This document shows positions 55,404-64,000 of a stretch of 64,000 nt of DNA, piece after piece (position 1 is the stretch's first letter; each line of letters begins with the position of its first letter). The notes under the pieces were generated by a model. That model did no database searches and was not told where the DNA came from. It saw nothing but the letters and a program-made list of their open reading frames with translations. The stretch lies in the IMG/VR virus record IMGVR_UViG_3300025276_000024, positions 1 through 64,000 of that record; one strand, 5' to 3'. The translations under genes and the position numbers were made by a program. Source of the DNA: a virus.

Positions 55404-58400
55404 ATGGCAACATACGTTAAAGGAGTAGAAACATACTTACCAGATATTAAACCGTTTACACCGGATTATAAATTCTTGTCTGCAGTTTTAGAGACTAGAA
55501 CAGATAAGTATGATAGAAACTATAAAGCTACAAATGACTTATATAATAAAGTTGTTTATGCAGACTTAGCAAGAGAAGATACTAAAGAAAGAAGGGATCA
55601 ATATGCAGAACAAATTGCTCCTAACATTGAACAAATATCAGGATTAGATTTATCATTGCAATCAAATGTTGATGCAGCTAAAGGTGTGTTTGCCCCTTTC
55701 TATGACGATGATATGACTGTAAGAGATATGGTATATACCTCAAGGTTTAGAGACCAGAATAGGCAAGCACAGAACTTATTAAATTCTCCTGACCAAACTG
55801 TACAAGATCAGTATTGGGAAGTTGGTAAACGAGCTATGCAATATCAAATGGATGAGTTTATTAATGCTGATCCAGATAAAGCTATGTCTATGAGGTTACC
55901 AGAGTTTGTTCCTCAAGCTAACTTATTTAAGATGAGTCAACAGTTGTTAGAAAACATGGACCCACCTCTTAAAATGAAGATGGATAGATTTGCTAAAGTT
56001 GCAAATCCTAATTTTAATCCAAATCAAGATGTATCAAAATCAAACCCAAAAGAAATAGCAAATACTGATTGGGTTATTACTGAGCAAAATGGTTCTTTAG
56101 TAACTGGTGCTGCATTACAAACAATACGAGCAAGTTTAATTGATAATGCTGGAGTACAAAAAGCATATCAGACTGAGGCTTATGTAAAAAGTATGGACTG
56201 GGCTACACAAGCTGTAGAAAGCGGAAGTGCAGGTTCACTTGCTAATGGTCAAGAAATGTGGGCAACTGAAACTGTTAGAAGAATAGAAGCAGTAAATCAA
56301 TATAAATTAAATAATGATTTAAAGAGTTTAGAAAAAGCAGAAAAAGCTGCAGTAACATGGGCAAATTATAAAGGTGGTAAAGGTCTTGTACCTGGTAGTC
56401 AATTAGATAACTTAGATAAAGAACAATTATCTGATATAGAAAAATATAAATTAGATATTGAAGCTAAGAAAAGAATAGCTAATGAGGCCGTATTACCTTC
56501 TCCAACAAATCAGAACCTATTAAATAAAGCATATAGTTTATATATGCAAAGCAATATTTTAAATGATATGCAAGAGTCTGCACAATCATGGAGTGCTAGA
56601 GACTACATATATGAAATGAATCCTAATGAGTTTGCTCTTAAAGAAAAACAGTTTAAGTACAACATGGCTGAAATTTCAGCACGTAGTACTAATGCTTTTA
56701 ATCAAGCAAAGTATAATGCAGATAGAAAAGATAATAATACTTTATTAGATAAAGGCTACCAATATGATGACGCAGGTAATTTGGTGAAAATGCCTTGGGC
56801 TGAAGGTGGTGGTGGAGCAAATAGTGGTTTAGGAGCTTTCCTTAATCAAGGAGGAGTAACTATTGGTGATGCTAATACAATTGAAGGAGCGGTAGATAAG
56901 GACGGAGATGTTTCTCCAAATTCAGATATTATGGAAACAGCTAAAGCTGACCATGGTCTTCATATGCAAAATGTAGGTAGAGAGCAAATTTCTATGTTGT
57001 TAGGTTCAACGGGACAAGTGGGTATGTTACAACAGCTTAATCCTAAAGGAAATACTGGTGATGATAATCAAAGGTTTAGAATTAATTTAGGAGGTAGAGA
57101 AGTTGTAGGTGATTTACAGGAAATAAGAAAAGAACTTTCACAACCTATGAATAGAGATGGTTCCGGTGGTTTAAAATATCTTAATGATATTAAAAACTTG
57201 TATACAGAGCAACAACTTCTTTTTAATGATACAAGACAAGTAACTAAAGATAATATAGAAACTACACAAGGTGATGCTAATCAAAGGACACAATATGATG
57301 ATCTATATGATTTGATGTCAGGACCTAATGGTACTAATATAAAAATGAAAGCTGGTGATGTATTTATAAAAGAAGCATATAAGACATATAAACAAGCCTT
57401 TGATCAAAATCAAATATTAGAAACAGCAAGAAAAGATAGTGACATAAGAGGGTTTATGGATGCAGGAATGCCAACTCTTTTTGCTGAAGGATCAAACATG
57501 CCTTACAGTCTAAAAGAATATCAAGATGCAGTTATAGAAGGAGTTAAAAACGGTACTATAAAAAACTATGATGAATGGGGATGGGATATTGGTACAAGTG
57601 AAAGAAACTATTTAATTCCACTAAGGGAAAAGGTACAAGGGAAACCAAGTACTAGTATTTCACCAACAACTGGTGTAGTTACCACATCAGATGGTTCATA
57701 TATGAGAGATGTATTTGAAGCAGATGGTGTTACTCCAGTAATGACTGTAGATGTCAGAGCTATTAGAGCTGAGGCAAAACAAGTATATGATGAATTAAAG
57801 ACTAATCTTAATGCTGCACTTACAGATCAAAAAGATGCTAATACAAATTCAGCTTCTTTTAATTCTATTAAGTATGGTATAGAGGGTGGATACGCAGATG
57901 TCATTAGTAATTTTACATATAACTATACTGTTAATCCGTTATCACGGGATGCTGATAGTGAAAATGAAGTTATCAATTTTGTAGGACAAATGAGAGATAT
58001 GGATTCTAAAGGTTTACCATATGGAATAGGCGTAGGTAAATTAGGTAATGTAGGTGAGTTAACAGAAAAAGATCCATTAGCTATTAAGGTTAGGGATAGA
58101 TTGATGAAAGATCTTCAAACTTGGATTAATAACCCTAAGAGATCTAACACTGCAGCAATTGCTCCTATATTTAATTTAGCTTACAAGCCTGTTTTTGGTA
58201 GAGCAAAAGAAGCTAATAAAGTTCATGCTGGTTATGAAGTTGGTAATATAGATGCTTGGCTTGCATCATATGTAAAAGGCGGAGTCAATGATGAGTATGG
58301 TGTATTTTCCAGGGATGATTTAAAAAGGCTTAAGGGTATTGGTGATGATAATGAAGGTTCAGGTATATTTGTTGTATTTGATCAAGAGTATGATTTAAAT

Positions 58401-58775
58401 ACTAAAGCTAAAAAGAATGATTATTATTCTAGTACTGAAGTAGATATATTAAGTGGAGATGATAGTGGCTATGCTGACTACAAAGTTCCTAATGATAATG
58501 GTATAACACCAACTGCTGAGTTTAGAGTTATTAAAAATGGTACTGGTGATTATTCAGTTCAATATTCTGTCAATACATATAATCCAAAACCTGCAGATCC
58601 AGACTTAGCAGCAAACTGGTCAGAATATACTCAAGAGACGGGAACAGTACCTATGGACTTTAAACATGGACTACGTGGTATAGATGTACAAGTTCAAAAT
58701 TATCTCTTTGAATATAGAAATACTAGAGATAATAATCAGCGCCTAAGACAAAAAGATGAGGCTATTAATAAATAA
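55404..58775 (+). CDS. Large virion (cargo-type) protein (1123 aa)
   Basis: This 1123-aa helical protein begins MATYVKGVETYLPDIKPFTP and contains DYKFLSAVLETRTDKYDRNY, then YADLAREDTKERRDQYAEQI and ISGLDLSLQSNVDAAKGVF. I recall these segments closely from a conserved large protein upstream of the virion RNA polymerase gene in crAss-like phages. It has no transmembrane segment and no catalytic motif that I can see. Helical, charged composition fits an ejected internal protein. A small spacer of 11 nt separates it from the next giant gene. Confidence 0.78.
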   Translation: MATYVKGVETYLPDIKPFTPDYKFLSAVLETRTDKYDRNYKATNDLYNKVVYADLAREDTKERRDQYAEQIAPNIEQISGLDLSLQSNVDAAKGVFAPFYDDDMTVRDMVYTSRFRDQNRQAQNLLNSPDQTVQDQYWEVGKRAMQYQMDEFINADPDKAMSMRLPEFVPQANLFKMSQQLLENMDPPLKMKMDRFAKVANPNFNPNQDVSKSNPKEIANTDWVITEQNGSLVTGAALQTIRASLIDNAGVQKAYQTEAYVKSMDWATQAVESGSAGSLANGQEMWATETVRRIEAVNQYKLNNDLKSLEKAEKAAVTWANYKGGKGLVPGSQLDNLDKEQLSDIEKYKLDIEAKKRIANEAVLPSPTNQNLLNKAYSLYMQSNILNDMQESAQSWSARDYIYEMNPNEFALKEKQFKYNMAEISARSTNAFNQAKYNADRKDNNTLLDKGYQYDDAGNLVKMPWAEGGGGANSGLGAFLNQGGVTIGDANTIEGAVDKDGDVSPNSDIMETAKADHGLHMQNVGREQISMLLGSTGQVGMLQQLNPKGNTGDDNQRFRINLGGREVVGDLQEIRKELSQPMNRDGSGGLKYLNDIKNLYTEQQLLFNDTRQVTKDNIETTQGDANQRTQYDDLYDLMSGPNGTNIKMKAGDVFIKEAYKTYKQAFDQNQILETARKDSDIRGFMDAGMPTLFAEGSNMPYSLKEYQDAVIEGVKNGTIKNYDEWGWDIGTSERNYLIPLREKVQGKPSTSISPTTGVVTTSDGSYMRDVFEADGVTPVMTVDVRAIRAEAKQVYDELKTNLNAALTDQKDANTNSASFNSIKYGIEGGYADVISNFTYNYTVNPLSRDADSENEVINFVGQMRDMDSKGLPYGIGVGKLGNVGELTEKDPLAIKVRDRLMKDLQTWINNPKRSNTAAIAPIFNLAYKPVFGRAKEANKVHAGYEVGNIDAWLASYVKGGVNDEYGVFSRDDLKRLKGIGDDNEGSGIFVVFDQEYDLNTKAKKNDYYSSTEVDILSGDDSGYADYKVPNDNGITPTAEFRVIKNGTGDYSVQYSVNTYNPKPADPDLAANWSEYTQETGTVPMDFKHGLRGIDVQVQNYLFEYRNTRDNNQRLRQKDEAINK

Positions 58776-58786
58776 ATCAACATTAG

Positions 58787-61700
58787 ATGGAAAACGAATC
58801 TAAAGGCCCTTTATCAGAGGAAATAGTATCACAACAAAGACCTGCCCCAAGTATTATACCTGAAGGGCAGTTCCGCTTTGAACCAATTGCTGATTTGTTT
58901 GAAACTCCTGAAACTAACTTTAATGATCTATTAATGAGTGGACCATTAGCTGCTGATGAAATATCAGGTGTTAATGAATATAAAGCTGATATAGATAAGT
59001 ATGGTATAAGTGCTATGGCTTCTTTAGGTGTAGGTGTTCCAAGTTTTGCAACTGATACATATAATCCAATTGCTCAGGATCAACCTGATAAGAGTACATT
59101 TTCTAAAATGCAAGAGCTTTCTACTCTGCCAAATGCACCCGTGTCTACTAATAGATTAGCTCCTGTGTTTTCAGGAATGAGACAAACTCAATTTTTGAGA
59201 TATTATAATCATCCTGAATTTGATAAGTTAGGTTTTTCACCATATGCAAATATGGAGAACTTTTATAATGAGAATTCTACTATATGGGATGATATGGAAA
59301 GAATGAGAGGACAATGGTTTTCTCTAGCCGGTACTGGATTAAATTCTGTATATGGATCACTTACAAGTGGTACTGATTACCTAGAACCAGACTTAGCTTC
59401 TGCTTCAGAATTTGAAGATATAATGGCAATCTCTTCTTCTACTAGAGGTGGAGTAGGTGGTTTCATTAATAACTTAGCTGCTAACTCTGCATACACAGGG
59501 GGTATACTTGCATCAATAGCAATTGAAGAAGTAATACTTGCAGGAGCAGCAGCATTACAAGGTGGTATGAATCCTGTTTCTGATGCAGCTCTTATAGCAA
59601 GAACCGCTAAGAATACAGTAACAGGTACAAAAGCTCTTTATAGTTTTACAAAATTATTTGAGAGAACAAGAAAGATATTACAAAAAGCTAAAGAATTAGA
59701 AACAGCAAGAGATTTTTTTACTGCTGTAAAATCAGGAGGTAAAATGTCACTTAATCTATTAGGTAAAGGATTTACACCTAATACAGTAAAGGCATTTAGA
59801 AATATTAAGACTGCTGAAAATGCTGGTCAGAATATGTCTAATCTAGCTAAGATGTCTACTAAGTTTGGTGGATTTTATAGAGACCTTAGAGCAGTTAATT
59901 TAGCAATGGCTGAATCTAAACTTGAAGCAGGAATGGTTTACAACCAGGTAATGAGACAAGGTTTAACAGAGGCATCTAATAAAAATATGGGTAAAGGACC
60001 CGGAGAAGATTTTGAAGGAGATATAGCCAATGCAGCAAACAATGCATCATTCAAAGCTATGTTAGCTAATGCACCTTTAATTTATGCAAGTAACTGGTTT
60101 GTTATTGGTAATGCATTAGGTGGTTTTCAAAGAGGAATACAAAGAACATTAGGTAATACATTTCAAAAAGGTTTTGCTAAAAATATAGTTAATACTGCAG
60201 GTAAGAAAGTAGTAAACTCTGCTGGTGAATTAATTAAAAGCCCATTTAAATATGTAGGCAATAGCTTTTCAAACATGTGGGGTAAGGTTAAAGCTGGTGG
60301 CTTTAAAGGTCTTACCGGTGCAGGTAGTATAGCAATGCTTGATTATTTTGCTGCTAACGTTGCAGAAGGTATACAAGAGATTGGACAGGAAGCTATCTCA
60401 GCAGCAACTGTAGGTTACTATACTGAAATACTAGATAATCCTGCACAAGGAGGTATTGATTTAAGAAATCAAATGATAATGTCTGCAATGGGTGATCAGT
60501 TTTCTGCTGAAGGAGCCAATGTATTTTTATCTGGTTTTCTTATGGGTGGATTAGTATCTGGTCCACAAAAATTATTCTTTCAAGGTGTACCTTCTATATA
60601 TAATTATGGGCTTCAGCAAGCTGGTATTGGTTTAGCATCTAAGTCTCAAAAAGAAGCATACGCAGAATACAAGAAGAACAGAGAGGAAATGATTGATGAG
60701 GTTGTGAAATCTTATAATAAATCATGGGATACTCAAGCATATGACCCTTCAGACTTATTTGATCTTACAAGAATGAACTTTATGGTTCAAAAGGAAGCAG
60801 CAGAAAGTATCAGAAAGAATGTATTTAGCCAAGACAGGTTCGGTGTTATAGATGCAAAAGATGCATCTAAATTTTCACAGTATAATTATATGTTTGCTAC
60901 AGGAGGATCAGCTAATTTTAAAAATCAATTACAAGGATTTCTAGAATTATCAGATGAAGAACTCATACAAGCATTTCCTAATGTATCTAAACAAGATAAA
61001 CAATCTGGAAAGTTAAGAGAACGTATTACTAGTATGATGACTAGTATGGATAAAATTGAAGATTCCTATAATAGGAATAAAGATAAAAATGTAAACCCAT
61101 TTAATAAAAATAAGTACAATAGAAAGACTCAAGAAACAGAATATATTGCTGAAGCATTAAATCAATATGCATATGATCATGTGCGTTATTTACAAATGTT
61201 TACTGAGAACGGTTTTAACAGAGCGTTAGAAAGAGCAGATGGTATTTATTCTATATTAGAATCTGAACCATTATTTAAAGGCATGTCTGCTAATGATATA
61301 ACAGTTTTACTAGACTCAGATTCAATAGAGAAAGAAATATCAATGCTTCAACAACAAATTGCAGCTACTGAAGGTGCTGACAAAGGTCTTGGAGAAAGCA
61401 ATAAAACCAAAAGACAAAAAATTAAAAGGTTGACAGCAATGTATAAGATTGTTACTGACCCACAAAATAGATTTAAGAATGGAACCTTTAAAAGAAATAA
61501 ACTTTTAAAAGGAAAACTAAGAAGTGAATTTAAAAATTATGTAAGATTCATGGCATCTAGTAAAGGTGAATTTGTATCTGAAGATAAAATAGATACAGCA
61601 CTTGAACAGATAGTTGATTATGGTGCTCTTAAAGGTAGAGCAAGGGTATATGATAAAGCCATTCAGTATTTACAGAATCCTGAAAAGTTTGCTGAGATAC

Positions 61701-64000
61701 AACAAAGACAGTATGAAGTAAATAAAGTTATATATGGTAAGAGAGCTGAGATTACTAGAAGATCTGTAGAGAAGTATACAGAAGTAGTTGAAGCCAATGA
61801 GTTTGTAAACCAATTGGCTAAAGAAGGAATATTTGCTGACATTGGTGAAATGGAAATGTTTTTAAAAACAGGAAATATTAATTTCTTACAAACATTTTAT
61901 GATGATAATGGTTTGATAAATCCTGCTGTGCATGAAATTAAACATGGCATGATTCAAAGGCTAATTGGAGATTGGAAAAGTACTAGAAAAGATGTTAAGC
62001 CAGAAGAAGAAAAATCTGAGGAAGAGGCAGCTGTAGAACAAACAGAAGACTCAAGAAATAAATTAGATACACTATTAGATAAAGCAGGTATTACAATTGA
62101 TATTGATACTACAACTAATAGCCCATTAGTTGTTAAAGCATTAAAGAAAAACTATGCTTTATATAGAGCTAGACAAACTAGACTAGGTCTACCTATTTTA
62201 GATAGTGTTGAATGGGCTAATTCAGCTGAAGCATTAGATGTTAGGAATACAGTAAATGCACTAAAAAGAATTTGGGCATCAGGTGAGGCATCTGTGAATA
62301 GTGCAGATGGAACTTTAATATTTAATAATCCAAAAGAGTCAGATATAATTAATGGTGATATTGGATTTGAGGAATTTTTACAAGATTCAGAAGTTTTAAT
62401 TAATAATCCTTTGGTTCAAAGTGTTTTAAATCAAAGTACATTAGATCTATCTAATATAGTTTCAATGGCTGAAACAGAGTTAGAAGAAGGTGAATCTTTA
62501 CCAGATACTCCACAAAGACAATTCTATAAAGGAGGCCTTGCTGGAGATATATATAAAATAACAACTTTTGATAAAACTAATAACACTACAGATGTATCAT
62601 ATCAAATTTTAGATAAATCAGGTAACCCATTATCAAAAGAGTATTTAGATTTTCTAGATGACAACTTTGCATCTGTACAGGGTACTTTTCTAGAGAAAGA
62701 AGCACAGATAGCAAAAGATGCATTAGATGCCTTAGATGAGACTATGCCAGATACAACAGAGTTTTCTTTTGATGGTGTTGGTGGTTTAACATATGGTCAG
62801 CCTGTCTATAAAGGAAGTGTTAAATATATAGTAGTTCAGAAGCCTCAGTATTCAAATAGATTTGGAGATAACCAAAAACTTAAAGTTATTAAAGAGTCTG
62901 AAAATGTTGGACCAATATCAGAAAGAAAGTTTGAATTTATTGAACAAGGTGATTTTGCTAACAACTTTACTGTTGAAGAAACAACGTTTAATTTATTACC
63001 TGATTCTGTTACTAAGATTCAAATAAAAGATCTAACAACTTTATATCCTCATACAAACTATACTGAGCTAGGTGCTGGAGAAAATTCAATAGCAAGGGAA
63101 AGTGCTATACGTAGTGATAACCTAAAGGCTAAAGATAGATTTAATATGATATTGTCTGAACTAAGCCCTAGTGAAATTGAAGGTTTAGAATTTGTGGTGT
63201 CATTAGATCCTAATGGAGGTAATGTAAGGGGAGCTTATACAGCAAAAAATAGAGATGGTAAAATATATAAAGAAGCAAATCCATTAATTGATGCACGTAC
63301 TAGTAAGTATATTATAGGTGTGAGAATTGCTAATCCAAAATTAAGGGCTGATATAAACAATAAGCTTATTGATAGTGGGATGGAAATTTCTAATAGCCCA
63401 GAAGAAGTATTTGCATATTTAAATAATGAAGCTTTTATAATTAGAGATCAACGTACAGGAAAAGAAATTGATCCTAGATCAATGAATAATGAGCAAGCAA
63501 GTAATGTTATATTACAACCAAATAAAAACTTGACACTTGAAGAAAAACAAGCGGCTCTTAGCAAAGTACAAAATGACTTTGCATTAAATGCATTAATAGT
63601 TCAATCATTTGATAAACTAGATATAGGTAGTACACCTCAATACTTTGTAGCAGGTAGTAAAGAATTACCTTTTACAATTGACCTTACAGCTGGGGGTGGT
63701 AAAGTTGCTTATGCAAAATCAAGAGAAAGGGTTTATCCTATTCCAATGGATGCATTACAATATGATACAGCAGACAGTGAAGGTAATTTATTTGTTTTTA
63801 ATTTAAAATATAATAAAGAAACAGGGCAAAGAGACTATGACTTTACTACAAATCTAAAAGGTGCTGAGAGAGATGCACTTGAAGATGCTGTTGAGTTACA
63901 ACTTAAAAAGCAAAATCAATGGGATAATCTATTACGTGCTGGTAAAGGTACTGATAGATATCTTGCTATGGTTAGATTACCTAATGGTACATTTGCCAAA
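58787..64000 (+). CDS. Giant virion protein, 3' end cut by the window (at least 1738 aa)
   Basis: An ATG at 58787 opens a frame that appears to run to the last base, at least 1738 codons. The N-terminus starts MENESKGPLSEEIVSQQRPA. The region SGMRQTQFLRYYNHPEFDKL and IWDDMERMRGQWFSLAGTGL resembles giant internal proteins of crAss-like phages. Hydrophobic stretches lie near residues 230-255 (GILASIAIEEVILAGAAALQ) and near 430. In crAss-like genomes this position is held by giant proteins that include the virion RNA polymerase. I did not see its DxDGD active-site motif in the part I read, so the polymerase identity is only a possibility. It starts 11 nt after the preceding stop. Confidence 0.7.
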   Translation, partial: MENESKGPLSEEIVSQQRPAPSIIPEGQFRFEPIADLFETPETNFNDLLMSGPLAADEISGVNEYKADIDKYGISAMASLGVGVPSFATDTYNPIAQDQPDKSTFSKMQELSTLPNAPVSTNRLAPVFSGMRQTQFLRYYNHPEFDKLGFSPYANMENFYNENSTIWDDMERMRGQWFSLAGTGLNSVYGSLTSGTDYLEPDLASASEFEDIMAISSSTRGGVGGFINNLAANSAYTGGILASIAIEEVILAGAAALQGGMNPVSDAALIARTAKNTVTGTKALYSFTKLFERTRKILQKAKELETARDFFTAVKSGGKMSLNLLGKGFTPNTVKAFRNIKTAENAGQNMSNLAKMSTKFGGFYRDLRAVNLAMAESKLEAGMVYNQVMRQGLTEASNKNMGKGPGEDFEGDIANAANNASFKAMLANAPLIYASNWFVIGNALGGFQRGIQRTLGNTFQKGFAKNIVNTAGKKVVNSAGELIKSPFKYVGNSFSNMWGKVKAGGFKGLTGAGSIAMLDYFAANVAEGIQEIGQEAISAATVGYYTEILDNPAQGGIDLRNQMIMSAMGDQFSAEGANVFLSGFLMGGLVSGPQKLFFQGVPSIYNYGLQQAGIGLASKSQKEAYAEYKKNREEMIDEVVKSYNKSWDTQAYDPSDLFDLTRMNFMVQKEAAESIRKNVFSQDRFGVIDAKDASKFSQYNYMFATGGSANFKNQLQGFLELSDEELIQAFPNVSKQDKQSGKLRERITSMMTSMDKIEDSYNRNKDKNVNPFNKNKYNRKTQETEYIAEALNQYAYDHVRYLQMFTENGFNRALERADGIYSILESEPLFKGMSANDITVLLDSDSIEKEISMLQQQIAATEGADKGLGESNKTKRQKIKRLTAMYKIVTDPQNRFKNGTFKRNKLLKGKLRSEFKNYVRFMASSKGEFVSEDKIDTALEQIVDYGALKGRARVYDKAIQYLQNPEKFAEIQQRQYEVNKVIYGKRAEITRRSVEKYTEVVEANEFVNQLAKEGIFADIGEMEMFLKTGNINFLQTFYDDNGLINPAVHEIKHGMIQRLIGDWKSTRKDVKPEEEKSEEEAAVEQTEDSRNKLDTLLDKAGITIDIDTTTNSPLVVKALKKNYALYRARQTRLGLPILDSVEWANSAEALDVRNTVNALKRIWASGEASVNSADGTLIFNNPKESDIINGDIGFEEFLQDSEVLINNPLVQSVLNQSTLDLSNIVSMAETELEEGESLPDTPQRQFYKGGLAGDIYKITTFDKTNNTTDVSYQILDKSGNPLSKEYLDFLDDNFASVQGTFLEKEAQIAKDALDALDETMPDTTEFSFDGVGGLTYGQPVYKGSVKYIVVQKPQYSNRFGDNQKLKVIKESENVGPISERKFEFIEQGDFANNFTVEETTFNLLPDSVTKIQIKDLTTLYPHTNYTELGAGENSIARESAIRSDNLKAKDRFNMILSELSPSEIEGLEFVVSLDPNGGNVRGAYTAKNRDGKIYKEANPLIDARTSKYIIGVRIANPKLRADINNKLIDSGMEISNSPEEVFAYLNNEAFIIRDQRTGKEIDPRSMNNEQASNVILQPNKNLTLEEKQAALSKVQNDFALNALIVQSFDKLDIGSTPQYFVAGSKELPFTIDLTAGGGKVAYAKSRERVYPIPMDALQYDTADSEGNLFVFNLKYNKETGQRDYDFTTNLKGAERDALEDAVELQLKKQNQWDNLLRAGKGTDRYLAMVRLPNGTFAK

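Overview
The window looks like about 64 kb of a tailed double-stranded DNA phage of the crAss-like type (Crassvirales) infecting a member of the Bacteroidota, most likely an aquatic flavobacterium-like host. The evidence is as follows. The DNA is AT-rich, and starts lie in A-rich leaders without Shine-Dalgarno boxes. Several leaders carry Bacteroidota-type TAnnTTTG promoter boxes. The gene set and order (IHF-like protein, zinc-ribbon protein, PD-(D/E)XK nuclease, large terminase, portal, scaffold-like protein, major capsid protein, ring proteins, very large tail hub, then a run of giant virion proteins) match crAss-like genomes as I remember them. No database search was possible, so family assignments rest on motifs and remembered sequence patterns.

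Layout. Positions 1-1571 are mostly non-coding and rich in hairpins, with one minus-strand gene (600-1061). They contain three copies of a 16-nt motif, each joined directly to a hairpin whose stem sequence changes while pairing is kept. From 1572 everything reads on the plus strand. 1572-3821 is a cassette of very small, mostly lysine-rich proteins, several coupled by TAATG stop-start overlaps. 3895-8287 holds the amidase endolysin, a small wHTH-like protein, an IHF/HU-like protein, a zinc-ribbon protein, a RecB/Cas4-like nuclease and a GroES co-chaperonin. 8280-20118 is the packaging and head module. 20234-34480 encodes tail fibre and adhesin-type proteins, including a collagen-like fibre, FN3-like domains and a VWA protein. 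34600-38094 has a metallophosphoesterase and the ring/adaptor proteins. 38109-64000 encodes the 2062-aa tail hub with an inserted VWA domain, a 1759-aa multi-domain cell-wall-acting protein (lytic transglycosylase, LysM, L,D-transpeptidase) and four more giant proteins. The last runs off the window.

Expression. Late genes appear to be split into units by intrinsic terminators (after 16351, 20118, 23879, 31550, 34480 and 35823). The units restart from two kinds of promoter: a host-like TATCTTTG-type box, and a second motif, TTTGTATATTAT, found upstream of at least five genes. The most unusual items are the repeated motif-plus-hairpin in the leader region (candidate early promoters or structured RNA), the VWA domain inserted into the conserved tail hub, and the transpeptidase-bearing virion protein.
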